From assembly GCA_004293935.1 (NCBI GenBank), contig RDZH01000012.1:62001-126000 (forward strand): DNA of 64,000 bases, in the 5' to 3' direction. Position 1 is the first letter of the stretch, and each line of letters opens with the position of its first letter. A program made the translations under genes and the position numbers. This document shows positions 8,255 through 16,804 of this stretch, in pieces. The DNA comes from Alphaproteobacteria bacterium (lineage in GTDB: Bacteria; Pseudomonadota; Alphaproteobacteria; Rickettsiales; UBA998). Below the pieces are notes generated by a model. It had not been told where the DNA came from. It saw only the letters and a program-made list of their open reading frames with translations, and searched no databases.

Positions 8255-9919
8255 CTACAAAATTCGTAATTCTTTCTTTAATATCTTGCCAATAGGGCTT
8301 TTCGGAAGTGCATCTAAGAACACAATATCTTGCGGCACAGAATAGGCGGCCACATGCTCTTTCACAAAAGAGCGCAGCGTTTTTTCATCAATTTGTTGCC
8401 CCTCTTTGAGTACCACAAATGCTTTAGGCACTTGACCGCGCACAGGATGATCCATACCAATCACAGCACATTCATGCACCGCAGGATGGGTATAGAGTAC
8501 TTCTTCAATATGACGCGGATAGATATTATACCCACCCGATAAAATCATTTCCTTTTTCCGATCCACCACAAAGATGTAGCCTTCTTCATCCATATAGCCT
8601 AAATCGCCCGTATGCAACCGCCCATCTTTCAGCACATTAGCGGTTTCTTTCGGTTGATTCCAATAGCCTAACATCACTTGTACGCCACGGATGCATATTT
8701 CTCCGATCTCCCCTTGCGGTAGCAAAGTACGCTCATCATCCTTATCAACTATTTCCAAAATCGTATTGGGAAAAGGAATGCCGATTGAACCCGCTTTATT
8801 TGTCCCATAGAGCGGATTACAACTCACCACGGGGGAGCTTTCACTCAACCCATACCCTTCCACAAGGCTGCACCCTGTGAGTGTTTCAAATTGCTGCTTA
8901 ATTTCCAAAGGCAACCCTGCCCCGCCTGAAATACACATCTTCAACGCGCTCAAATCATAATTCTCACGCTGTTTATAATTCAAAATCGCCGTAAACATGG
9001 TTGGCACACCCGGCATAAGCGCGGGGCGTTTTTGTTCTATATCTTCCAGCAGGGCTTTCATCTCAAAACGCGGATGCAAAATCAGCTTAAAGCCTGAAGC
9101 AAGCGCAAAATTCATCCCCACCGTCATAGCAAACACATGAAACAAGGGCAGCGCAAGCAATACTGATTCCTGCCCTTCCTGTGCGCGATAAAACCAACGG
9201 CGGCACATCTCGGAATTCGCCGTGATATTGGCGTGCGTCAGCATCACCCCTTTGGGCGTTCCCGTTGTTCCGCCCGTATATTGCAACACCGCTACATCCG
9301 AATGCGCATCGATAGGCACGGGCATCACTTCAGGGCTATAGCTCAGCATTTCATTGAAGGTAGAATGATAATCATCCTGCGGCACTTCAATTTGCTCTTT
9401 GCGTTTCAGCATTGCATACAACGCTGCTTTCGTCAGTGGCAATACGCTTGCCAGATTCCCAACAATCACATGACGCAAGGGCTTCCCCTGCCCCACAAAA
9501 TCTTTCAACTTATCGTACAACACGCTCAAATTCAGCGTGACCATGATCTCTGTACCCGAATCATGGATTTGATGTTCCAATTCCGTGCGAGCATAGAGCG
9601 GGTTATAATTCACCACCACCGCACCAATTTTAACAATCGCATAATAGGCAATGACATATTGCGGGCAATTCGGCATAAATAAGCCAACGCGCATCCCCTT
9701 TGTCACTCCCAAAGCCTGCAAGCCATGTGCAAAACAGCGCACCTTATGCGCCAATTCACGGTAGCTATAGATTTTACCTTTGAAATCGATGGCGACATGC
9801 TCTGAAAAGCGCGCTTCAGTGCGATCCAACAATCCATCTAGGCGACTAGTGGCAATATCAGCATACCAATCAATTTCTTTAGGATAATGTGCGAGCCAAG
9901 GATGCGCTTGTGGTGTCAT
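8255..9919 (-). CDS. long-chain fatty acid-CoA ligase (FadD-like)
   Basis: AMP-forming acyl-CoA synthetase of 554 residues that activates fatty acids with ATP and CoA. The ANL-superfamily signatures are clear: P-loop YTGGTTGTPKGVMLTH, the GYGLSESSPVV motif, HTGDLGYMDEEGYIFVVDR and the C-terminal catalytic lysine segment PKSPIGKILKKELR. The N-terminus (SRLDGLLDRTEARFSEHVAI) and length match FadD-type ligases. It follows phoB by 14 nt and probably shares its transcript. Confidence 0.9.
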   Translation of the reverse strand: MTPQAHPWLAHYPKEIDWYADIATSRLDGLLDRTEARFSEHVAIDFKGKIYSYRELAHKVRCFAHGLQALGVTKGMRVGLFMPNCPQYVIAYYAIVKIGAVVVNYNPLYARTELEHQIHDSGTEIMVTLNLSVLYDKLKDFVGQGKPLRHVIVGNLASVLPLTKAALYAMLKRKEQIEVPQDDYHSTFNEMLSYSPEVMPVPIDAHSDVAVLQYTGGTTGTPKGVMLTHANITANSEMCRRWFYRAQEGQESVLLALPLFHVFAMTVGMNFALASGFKLILHPRFEMKALLEDIEQKRPALMPGVPTMFTAILNYKQRENYDLSALKMCISGGAGLPLEIKQQFETLTGCSLVEGYGLSESSPVVSCNPLYGTNKAGSIGIPFPNTILEIVDKDDERTLLPQGEIGEICIRGVQVMLGYWNQPKETANVLKDGRLHTGDLGYMDEEGYIFVVDRKKEMILSGGYNIYPRHIEEVLYTHPAVHECAVIGMDHPVRGQVPKAFVVLKEGQQIDEKTLRSFVKEHVAAYSVPQDIVFLDALPKSPIGKILKKELRIL

Positions 9920-9933
9920 AGGGCAATCACCAT

Positions 9934-10635
9934 TTACAATGACTCACCATCACCATCAATCGCATAGCCTGCGGCACGTACTGTTCGGATAATATCCGGC
10001 TGATTACCATCATAGTTCAATGCTTTACGAAGACGACGAATATGCACATCAACGGTACGCAGCTCAACATAAATATCATGCCCCCATACCGAATCGAGCA
10101 GTTGCTCCCGTGAAAACACCCGCTTAGGATGCTCCACAAGATAGCGCAACAACCCAAACTCCGTTGGGCTAAGATGTACCTCTAAACCATTGCGCAGCAC
10201 CTTATGCGTTGCAAGGTCCATCTTCACGCCCGCATATTCAAGTTTCTGCTCCGTAATTGAAGGGCGCATACGGCGGAACACCGCTTTAATTCGCGCCACA
10301 AGTTCGCTTGGGCTAAATGGCTTCACCATATAATCATCCGCGCCCACATCCAAACCACGGATACGATCACTTTCTTCACCACGCGCTGAAAGCATGATGA
10401 TGGGAATATTTTTGGTATCTTGATGCCAACGAATCTGCTTGCATATCTCTATGCCCGTCATTGAAGGCAACATCCAATCCAGCACCACAATGTCAGGATG
10501 ATATTCCTTCACCATGGTCACGGCTTCTTCGCCATCACCTGTAGAATAGACGCGAAAGCCCTCACGCTCTAGATTATAACGCAGCATTGTCACAATCGCC
10601 ACTTCGTCTTCAACAATCAGTACAGATGTTTCCAT
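9934..10635 (-). CDS. phoB: phosphate regulon response regulator PhoB
   Basis: OmpR-family response regulator of 233 residues. The receiver has the acidic pair E9-D10, the phospho-accepting Asp53 in VVLDWMLPS and Lys105 in YMVKPFSP. The C-terminal winged helix carries the PhoB-like run LSPTEFGLLRYLVEHP, the recognition segment TVDVHIRRLRKAL and the closing IRTVRAAGYAI. The close match across both domains to PhoB supports control of phosphate genes. No PhoR kinase or pst genes lie in this window. fadD follows 14 nt downstream. Confidence 0.88.
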   Translation of the reverse strand: METSVLIVEDEVAIVTMLRYNLEREGFRVYSTGDGEEAVTMVKEYHPDIVVLDWMLPSMTGIEICKQIRWHQDTKNIPIIMLSARGEESDRIRGLDVGADDYMVKPFSPSELVARIKAVFRRMRPSITEQKLEYAGVKMDLATHKVLRNGLEVHLSPTEFGLLRYLVEHPKRVFSREQLLDSVWGHDIYVELRTVDVHIRRLRKALNYDGNQPDIIRTVRAAGYAIDGDGESL

Positions 10636-10759
10636 AAAACCCTTTGGTGCATAATATTATGCACGTTCAATCAAGCATGAGTATGAACTAAATCATATAA
10701 GTTTTTGATTGAAATTTTATAAAAAACCACAAAAAGGCAAGGATTGTGACAAAAAAACA

Positions 10760-11002
10760 CTATTCAGTAGCGGTTTTCTTGGCAGAAAAATTCATGCTGC
10801 CAAATTTATTCGCAAATTTATCCATCTGACCAGTACGTTTCAGGATGACTTTTCCAGCGTTCCATGCGGGATGCGTGGTAATATCCACATCAAGTTGCAA
10901 TGTCGCGCCTTCTTTTCCATAGCATGAGCGTGTTTCAAAGGAAGAACCATCAGGTGCAACCACAGTAATTTTATGATAAGCGGGATGAATGCCTTGTTTC
11001 AT
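10760..11002 (-). CDS. rpmE: 50S ribosomal protein L31
   Basis: L31 bridges the two ribosomal subunits. The 80-residue protein starts MKQGIHPAYHKITVV and contains the family motif TRSCYGKEGATLQLDVD and HPAWNAGKV. The zinc-binding cysteine set of the C+ form is absent, so this is the zinc-free type common in alphaproteobacteria. I chose the ATG at 11002 because it matches the family N-terminus and has a GGAG site upstream. An in-frame ATG at 11017 would add five residues. Transcribed alone. Confidence 0.95.
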   Translation of the reverse strand: MKQGIHPAYHKITVVAPDGSSFETRSCYGKEGATLQLDVDITTHPAWNAGKVILKRTGQMDKFANKFGSMNFSAKKTATE

Positions 11003-11072
11003 AGCGATATACTCCAATCTAAAGAATCCTTTTTACTCATTTTTGCAAAAAATTCAAGGTTTTTCTTTAGCT

Positions 11073-11936
11073 CTAGCGCGCTTTATCCGAAAGGTAGCGC
11101 AAAACATAGCGCGGTGTCGCATGATGCAGGGCGCATAATTGATGCAGTTGCGCCACATCAAGGGCATCGCCCTTAGGGTAAAGCACCTGCCTCCACATGC
11201 CACCTGCAATCAGCAGCGTGTCAATCCCGTAGCGTTGCCCACCCAAAATATCCGTAGCGGGGTTATCACCAATGGCAAGAATACGTGCTGAGGCAATCGC
11301 ATCAGGCAATAGAGAATGCGCACGTTCATAAACGGCTAGGTATGGTTTGCCGACAAAATGCACCTCCCCACCCAATGCTTGATAATGGTATGCAATTTCA
11401 CCCGCACAAGGGAAAACCACGCCTTCTTGCGTGATAATCTCCTTATCAGGATTAGCACAAACCATAGGTAATGTGCGTTGTTGCATCGCGTGCAGCAATG
11501 GCTGCAATTCATGCAATGGCTGCCCATCATAAAAATGCCCAACATTCAGTACATAATCGGCACACGCAACATCCCTCACCCGTGGCAAGTTCGTGCCGTC
11601 AAGCAGATCTTCATCGGAGGCAGAGCCTAAAAAATACATCTTCTTATGGGCATAATGCGCGTGCAGATAATCTAGCGTCATCGCGCCCGATGTCACCATA
11701 TGATGCACGGATCGGGCATTCAGCCCCACATGCGCCAAGCCCTTCATGGCACGCTCAACACGACGTGGCGCATTGGAGAGCAACACCACATATTTGCCTG
11801 CACGCGCCAACTCATCTAAGGTTTCCTGCACAAAGGGATAGGGGCGCGCCCCATCATGCAGCACGCCCCAAATATCCACAAAGAACGCATCATAGCGATC
11901 CCATACCTCATGCAAGGATGAAAGAATCTGCATCAT
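11073..11936 (-). CDS. HAD superfamily class IIA hydrolase (TIGR01459-like)
   Basis: A haloacid-dehalogenase-type phosphatase of the NagD/class IIA group. The nucleophile motif FVDIWGVLHDG lies near the N-terminus, followed by VLLSNAPRR (motif II), the cap domain, FVGKPY (motif III lysine) and AIGDNPATDILGG (motif IV acidic residues). The start at 11936 (Met-Met-Gln) gives about 287 residues. An upstream in-frame ATG at 12014 would overlap the OmpA-like gene and add a non-homologous leader. Substrate unknown. Confidence 0.85.
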   Translation of the reverse strand: MMQILSSLHEVWDRYDAFFVDIWGVLHDGARPYPFVQETLDELARAGKYVVLLSNAPRRVERAMKGLAHVGLNARSVHHMVTSGAMTLDYLHAHYAHKKMYFLGSASDEDLLDGTNLPRVRDVACADYVLNVGHFYDGQPLHELQPLLHAMQQRTLPMVCANPDKEIITQEGVVFPCAGEIAYHYQALGGEVHFVGKPYLAVYERAHSLLPDAIASARILAIGDNPATDILGGQRYGIDTLLIAGGMWRQVLYPKGDALDVAQLHQLCALHHATPRYVLRYLSDKAR

Positions 11937-11940
11937 GCAT

Positions 11941-12570
11941 CTATTGTGCGCGATTGACCTTAATTTCAACGCGACGATCACGCCACAAGCAATCTTTCGC
12001 ATCAGCAACAGCAAGATGCGAGCAATCGCTCACGCTTTGATGCGCCCCGAGTGCCACCACCGCAATATTGCGTGTTTTAAGATAGCCTTGCGATTCAAGA
12101 TATTGACGCACCGCTTCAGCACGACGTTGTGAAAGCGCATCATTATACGCAACATTCCCTAAATGATCAGCGTAGCCAACAATATCAACAGCAACGATGC
12201 CCGCATCATTGCGGAGCAATTCTAAGGTTTTATCCAGTTTTTCTTTCGCAGCGGGGGTAATATCCGCACTATTAAATGCAAAATAGACATTCAACATTTC
12301 TTGATTTAACACCGCAGACGTAGGGGCAACAGGCGCAGGGCTTTGCGCTGCCGCAGCCTTAGGCTCTTCATGGCATGGCGCAATCGCATCTGCCATCGCC
12401 ATGCTTGAAGACCAATGGGTTTCTAGGCAATTATGAAAACTGTTGGTGATCACTTCACCCGCATGGGTACGGATAGCATGACCTTCATCAACGCAATAAA
12501 CAGGCGTGTCAAGATGAGAAGATGAATGGATTAGCCATGCGCTAAGGGTAGTAGCAAGTAGAATGCTCAT
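11941..12570 (-). CDS. OmpA-family protein (peptidoglycan-binding C-terminal domain)
   Basis: From the ATG at 12570 the 209-residue product begins with a short hydrophobic signal-like segment (MSILLATTLSAWLIHSSS), then a Cys-containing linker and an Ala/Pro-rich stretch. The last ~115 residues form an OmpA C-terminal domain: VYFAFNSADITPAAKEKLD, VDIVGYADHLGNVAYN, LSQRRAEAVRQYLESQG and RDRRVEIKV. That domain binds diaminopimelate in the cell wall. No beta-barrel precedes it, so it is more likely a periplasmic or anchored wall-binding protein. AAGG lies 8-10 nt before the chosen start. Confidence 0.85.
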   Translation of the reverse strand: MSILLATTLSAWLIHSSSHLDTPVYCVDEGHAIRTHAGEVITNSFHNCLETHWSSSMAMADAIAPCHEEPKAAAAQSPAPVAPTSAVLNQEMLNVYFAFNSADITPAAKEKLDKTLELLRNDAGIVAVDIVGYADHLGNVAYNDALSQRRAEAVRQYLESQGYLKTRNIAVVALGAHQSVSDCSHLAVADAKDCLWRDRRVEIKVNRAQ

Positions 12571-12694
12571 AGAGTGGAACCTTAATAATAAAAAAATAAT
12601 ACAATGCCGCAGATCGCACCAAACGATCTCAGACTTCACCTCATTGCTTTATCATGCGTTTTTACTTCTATCAAGAGGGAAATGCACTTCATTG

Positions 12695-12723
12695 TTGTCT
12701 TATCCTTGATTTTGTGATATATT
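12695..12723 (+). promoter_or_regulatory. promoter placing the transcript start at the ATG of 12730
   Basis: TTGTCT (12695-12700), a 17-nt spacer and TATATT (12718-12723). Only six nucleotides separate the -10 box from the ATG, and no Shine-Dalgarno is present, so the mRNA would be leaderless. Confidence 0.5.
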
Positions 12724-12729
12724 ATCAAC

Positions 12730-13209
12730 ATGGCTGACTATACACCCGCTAAATCATTCTTTGCTCGCGTACTTGAAGATCTCGCACAACGTGTGGAAGG
12801 TTTTCCATTGCTTAGCAGCGTCATCAATACTGCATCAGGTGCAGTGGATTTAGTCGTTGACGGGGTAGGCAAAGCCGGTGAATCACTTAGCGCAGGGCTG
12901 AATAATTTCGGTTCTAGCCTTGCTCATACCGTATCACTCGGACCATCATCGATGCATAGCGCATCAATGAATATTGAACCCCTTGCCACGCCGCGCATTG
13001 AACCAGCCGTTGCGCCGTCACCTTCTATGGAAGATATGCTTCCTGCACATGTGAAAGCGCAAGTACAGCAGCTTTCTTATTCGTTGCAGAGTTCTCACGT
13101 GAGCCACGCTAATGATGATCATACACTAGGCGTTGCGTCCTTAAACACCCTCATCCCCTCTCCCGTCCCTGATATGCGCGTCCGTGGCGGCATGTCTATG
13201 GGGGTATAA
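12730..13209 (+). CDS. hypothetical protein, probably leaderless transcript
   Basis: A 159-residue protein that I do not recognise. The N-terminal 60 residues are amphipathic (FFARVLEDLAQRVEGFPLL, then GAVDLVVDGVGKAGESLSAG). The rest is low in complexity, rich in Ser, Pro, Ala and Met, with two similar Ile/Glu-Pro segments (NIEPLATPR, RIEPAVAPS). There is no clear signal peptide or membrane helix. It stands divergently from the OmpA-like gene and convergently to the two-GGDEF protein, at the edge of an island of unrecognised genes. Confidence 0.55.
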   Translation: MADYTPAKSFFARVLEDLAQRVEGFPLLSSVINTASGAVDLVVDGVGKAGESLSAGLNNFGSSLAHTVSLGPSSMHSASMNIEPLATPRIEPAVAPSPSMEDMLPAHVKAQVQQLSYSLQSSHVSHANDDHTLGVASLNTLIPSPVPDMRVRGGMSMGV

Positions 13210-13254
13210 AAGCCAGCCAAGATTTTTTTGCATTTCACAACCTATCACCAAACT

Positions 13255-15624
13255 CTAACTCTTGCCTCTGTCCGCAGAAGACCTCAAGATAGCAGATTTC
13301 TGCACTTTTCCGTGAACGACCCCTTGCTGAATTATTGACTGTGGTTGTCCGTCATTGGCTAGGAGTGCATCTTGTTGTTCTTGATCAAGGTTTACCGTTG
13401 CGGGGGTTGCGGAGGTTAATCCGTCTCTTGCTGGATTTTGTTGCCCCACATAAGCGGAAACGGTTGGTCCGATGGTCTGCGTGCTTGTGATTCCAACACG
13501 CTCTGCGGATCCTTGAAGAACTGATCTTCCATCTCCTCCCCCGATTGAAACTCTGGTACTGGCTGCCCCGTTCTCTGGGCTTCCTCCTCCAACATTCTCT
13601 TGAGTTCCTCGTCCCTGTTGCCCATTATTTTTCTCCTGTTGTTGCTTATTATATGCTTCAAGTTTTTCTGCACGGTCTTTTTCTATCGTACGTTCTATAT
13701 CTTTTTTCATTTCCTCCATTTGGTCATAGCCATTCACTCCTTTTTGGAGTTCATTGCTTACCATATTCACATTCACACCCTGTTCGTAGAGGGGGCGTTT
13801 GGAGTGCGGCAGTTTAGATATACGTTGCTTCGTCACTTCTTCTGGTGTAACATCAACTCCAACTTTTTGGAACGCTTGAACGAGCTTTATACGCTCTTGA
13901 TCTGTAATCGGGACGCGCTTATCTTCAAAAAAACTTTCTATGGTTTGACTATTAATCTGTTTTTGTGTTTCCTCTGCTATCTGGTTCTGAATAGTTTTGA
14001 GCTGATCTTCCGTTATAGGTGTTGTTAAGACGTTAAATTTGCCACCACCAAGATCATAGACATCATTAGCAGAGATGTCATTATCTAGTAAGGCTTGTTT
14101 AATAATATTAGCCTGTGTTCGCAACACAGCATCGGCTGCGCCATAGGATATATTATCGTTGAATCCTGCCGTATTTCCAAACTCCACACTCATAATGCGT
14201 GGTTTTTCACCATTTGGTCCTGTGTAGCGTGCGTGCAACTCTAGCCGAGATGGTAAATCACGGGGCAAATCCACACCTGTGACAGGATTGATCGCGCGAT
14301 AATTATCCACTAATAGTTTGAAGGTTGCACGTTCGCTATCCGCAATCTCAATGTCATTATCTTGACAAAACGTATTGATACGCTGTTCCAAAACTTTGTC
14401 GGCGGTGACAGCGCGCTCATCGCCAACATAGGGGATATGTGCTAGCGGAACTTCAACCTGTTCCATCGCAGGACGGTATTTCGCATATTCTGAACTATTC
14501 ATTACTCGCTGCACCGCTTCCTCATCAATCACTTGAGGTCGTACATTTTGCAGCTTTTCTGCAAATGCCGTGACTTCCTGCTGCGCACGCGTATAACGCT
14601 CTTGCGTCATGCGCGTGATTTCGTCTGGATCGGGCGTTTGTCCACCTGCACTTAACTCTGCATGAACATTTGCTCTAACTATTTCTTCATATTCTGGTAT
14701 CAAATTACCATGACGGGCATATCCAATCACTTTCTTGATAAATTTTATTTCTTCATCAGCATCCTTAAATATTTGATAAGAGGACCTCAGCGTATCTTGA
14801 AGATCCCCCACACCCCAAGCCAAAGCAAACCCATTACGGTTTGGATCATCCGCTGCCTTGCTATGTGGATGCTCACCTAAGCCAGCTTTTGCAAGGAATA
14901 ATTCCATTTTAGGACGCACCACATCATTCAATGTAGCGCGCATCTGCTCGCAGTCAATGCCAAAACCAAAAATACGAAATTCATCACCACCACTACGTAC
15001 AGCAGTAAACTGCACTTCAGGATGCGCTTCACGTAGCTCTATTAGTGCCATATTGCCGACAATTTGGGCTGCTCCGTCCGTGAGGGTGAAACCTGACGTT
15101 GGGTCATCCCAATTACCACTAAGCATTCTTCCTAAATTATTTGTTCCCCCCATATTGCCGTAATCAGCTTCAACAACACAAGCAGCTTTTCCTAGTTTTT
15201 TGACTACGGTATTGGCACAAAGATCCGCCAATCCTGTAACAAGAGCGGTATTTTCCCGAGAATGAAAATTGTTTGTAAGTAAATCTTTTGGAAACGAAGC
15301 CGCAACCACTTGATCAATCAGAGCGCGCTTTTTTTGCAGTTGTTCATGGGGCTGATGGGGATCTAACTGACGATACATTAACTCACGTGTCAATATATCT
15401 GGTTCTACCCACCCATTATTCTTTGTCCAGATCTCCTGAGCTGCTTCGTACACGCCTTGGGGATTCTGTGGGTTAATGGCAGTGAAGTATTTTATGAGAG
15501 CTTGACGCGAATGAATGTCGCCGTTACGTGGGAAACCAAGAGGGTTCGGGCGCGCACCTCCGCGACGATCAACTATTGTAGTTTCTTTTGGCGCAGAATG
15601 ATCATTGACTAGTATAGTGTTCAT
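13255..15624 (-). CDS. large protein with two GGDEF-like domains
   Basis: A 789-residue soluble protein without signal peptide. Residues about 148-230 resemble a GGDEF (diguanylate cyclase) domain, with VVEADYGNMGG at the position of the metal-binding Asp strand, an insertion, then AVRSGGDEFRIFG with an intact GGDEF signature at 212-216. A second copy at about 448-535 starts with NPVTGVDLPRDLPSR, reminiscent of the DxLTGLxNR entry motif, continues VEFGNTAGFNDNISYGAADAVL and ends YDLGGGKFNVL, where the signature is degraded to GGGKF. Helical linkers separate them, and the last 180 residues are charged and low in complexity. The first domain might still be active and the second is probably not. 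GAGGGTGA precedes the ATG. Neighbours are unknown proteins. Confidence 0.7.
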   Translation of the reverse strand: MNTILVNDHSAPKETTIVDRRGGARPNPLGFPRNGDIHSRQALIKYFTAINPQNPQGVYEAAQEIWTKNNGWVEPDILTRELMYRQLDPHQPHEQLQKKRALIDQVVAASFPKDLLTNNFHSRENTALVTGLADLCANTVVKKLGKAACVVEADYGNMGGTNNLGRMLSGNWDDPTSGFTLTDGAAQIVGNMALIELREAHPEVQFTAVRSGGDEFRIFGFGIDCEQMRATLNDVVRPKMELFLAKAGLGEHPHSKAADDPNRNGFALAWGVGDLQDTLRSSYQIFKDADEEIKFIKKVIGYARHGNLIPEYEEIVRANVHAELSAGGQTPDPDEITRMTQERYTRAQQEVTAFAEKLQNVRPQVIDEEAVQRVMNSSEYAKYRPAMEQVEVPLAHIPYVGDERAVTADKVLEQRINTFCQDNDIEIADSERATFKLLVDNYRAINPVTGVDLPRDLPSRLELHARYTGPNGEKPRIMSVEFGNTAGFNDNISYGAADAVLRTQANIIKQALLDNDISANDVYDLGGGKFNVLTTPITEDQLKTIQNQIAEETQKQINSQTIESFFEDKRVPITDQERIKLVQAFQKVGVDVTPEEVTKQRISKLPHSKRPLYEQGVNVNMVSNELQKGVNGYDQMEEMKKDIERTIEKDRAEKLEAYNKQQQEKNNGQQGRGTQENVGGGSPENGAASTRVSIGGGDGRSVLQGSAERVGITSTQTIGPTVSAYVGQQNPARDGLTSATPATVNLDQEQQDALLANDGQPQSIIQQGVVHGKVQKSAILRSSADRGKS

Positions 15625-15739
15625 TCACCCTCACTTGCCATCAGTTAAAAATTACAATCATCGCATATAATTTACACCGCTGTATTTACACCAACACTAC
15701 TTAAATACTACCTCACAGACATTAAAATACAAATAATAA

Positions 15740-15904
15740 TTTTCATTATTTATCGCCCAGCAAAGCCTTCGTGATAAATTAACAAGAGGACGGGAACGCA
15801 TCACGGATGACACGGATGACGATGCGGATTTTTGTGATGAAATGAAAACAAATATTGCCCATGCACACGGAGAGCATCAGATTGATAGTCGTTTGACGAA
15901 ATAG
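15740..15904 (+). pseudogene. possible gene remnant in the gap 15625-15930
   Basis: In this 306-nt gap an open frame without a start runs from just after a TAA to TAG at 15902-15904. It reads like the C-terminus of a charged protein (SLRDKLTRGRERITDDTDDD, then AHAHGEHQIDSRLTK). The end contains the recurrent motif ATAGTCGTTTGAC (15885-15897). It may be a decayed gene or chance. The rest of the gap is AT-rich with nothing else supported. Confidence 0.2.
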
Positions 15905-15930
15905 TAGCACTATTCCACGGATCACGCTAA

Positions 15931-16800
15931 TTAATAAGCGCGCCCCATATAGGGGTTCATCGCCAGCCCCTGTTCGTAGGTGATATTATTCACCAATGAG
16001 GTTGGGATAGCGGGAGCATTCTTATACGGCGTTTGTGGTGCCGATTGCGTTGCTGCTTTTTCATCATCTTTTGTGAGGAGCGTTGCTATTCCCGCACCTG
16101 CCGCACCGCCCACAATGGCATTGCCTGCCAGTGGACCAAAATCATGCTCAGGTTTCACTGCTGCAGCAAATTGGTTCAAAATCAGTTCTTTTTGCGCTTG
16201 TGGCAAGGCAAGAAAATCTGATTTATCAAAATAAATGATATTGCCTTCGCGGGGAAAGAAAAGAAAATCCTCTCCAAATTTCACATAGTTCTGAGAACCT
16301 TCCATCAATGCTGTGAGCTTTTGCGGATCGGATAACAAAGCGCGCACTTCAGGATTATCTATCTGTGCCAGCGTATTCGCGATATTTTGCGGATCAACCA
16401 TCACGGTACACGGATCAAGCGCGGCAAGTATATCAGGTGGCGTGCCACCAACCACAAAATCTGCTACACCATTAAATGCGTTTCCAATCCCTCGAAAGAA
16501 TCCCTCTATGAGCGATCCAAGTTTTTCGATGGGGTTCGTCACATCATCGATTCTGTCTTGACTATAACCACGCACAGCAGATTCCAGCCCACTACGCCCC
16601 AAAAGACTATTGTTCAGACCATCAATCGCGCCTTGTGGCACGTCAGGAACATCATTGCCAAAAATATCACCCGCACCAATAAGCGCGCCAACCACTGCCA
16701 AACTCGCAGCAGCCGATGCAATAATCGCCTGTCGTGGAAAACGTATGGCCCCTGGAGGAACTGTTCCTTGATAAGTTTGCGCATCAGTGGTAGCAGCCAT
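15931..16800 (-). CDS. hypothetical membrane-associated protein
   Basis: A 289-residue protein with no recognised domain. A hydrophobic alanine-rich segment at about 24-44 (AIIASAAASLAVVGALIGAG) and a glycine-rich one near residues 224-240 (AIVGGAAGAGIATLL) could both insert into a membrane. Between them lies a mixed region with FLFFPREGNIIYFDKSDF. The ribosome site GGAGGGTGAGG lies just before the ATG and overlaps the end of the upstream gene (4-nt gap), so both are one transcript. The C-terminus ends MNPYMGRAY. Together with 16805-17995 it looks like a two-gene unit of unknown, possibly secreted or membrane-acting, proteins. Confidence 0.65.
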   Translation of the reverse strand: MAATTDAQTYQGTVPPGAIRFPRQAIIASAAASLAVVGALIGAGDIFGNDVPDVPQGAIDGLNNSLLGRSGLESAVRGYSQDRIDDVTNPIEKLGSLIEGFFRGIGNAFNGVADFVVGGTPPDILAALDPCTVMVDPQNIANTLAQIDNPEVRALLSDPQKLTALMEGSQNYVKFGEDFLFFPREGNIIYFDKSDFLALPQAQKELILNQFAAAVKPEHDFGPLAGNAIVGGAAGAGIATLLTKDDEKAATQSAPQTPYKNAPAIPTSLVNNITYEQGLAMNPYMGRAY

Positions 16801-16804
16801 AGCC

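Noticed and set aside
13545-14028. Phe-rich plus-strand ORFs of 90 and 142 residues
   Set aside because: They are antisense to the well-supported two-GGDEF gene, and their composition is that expected of the reverse strand.
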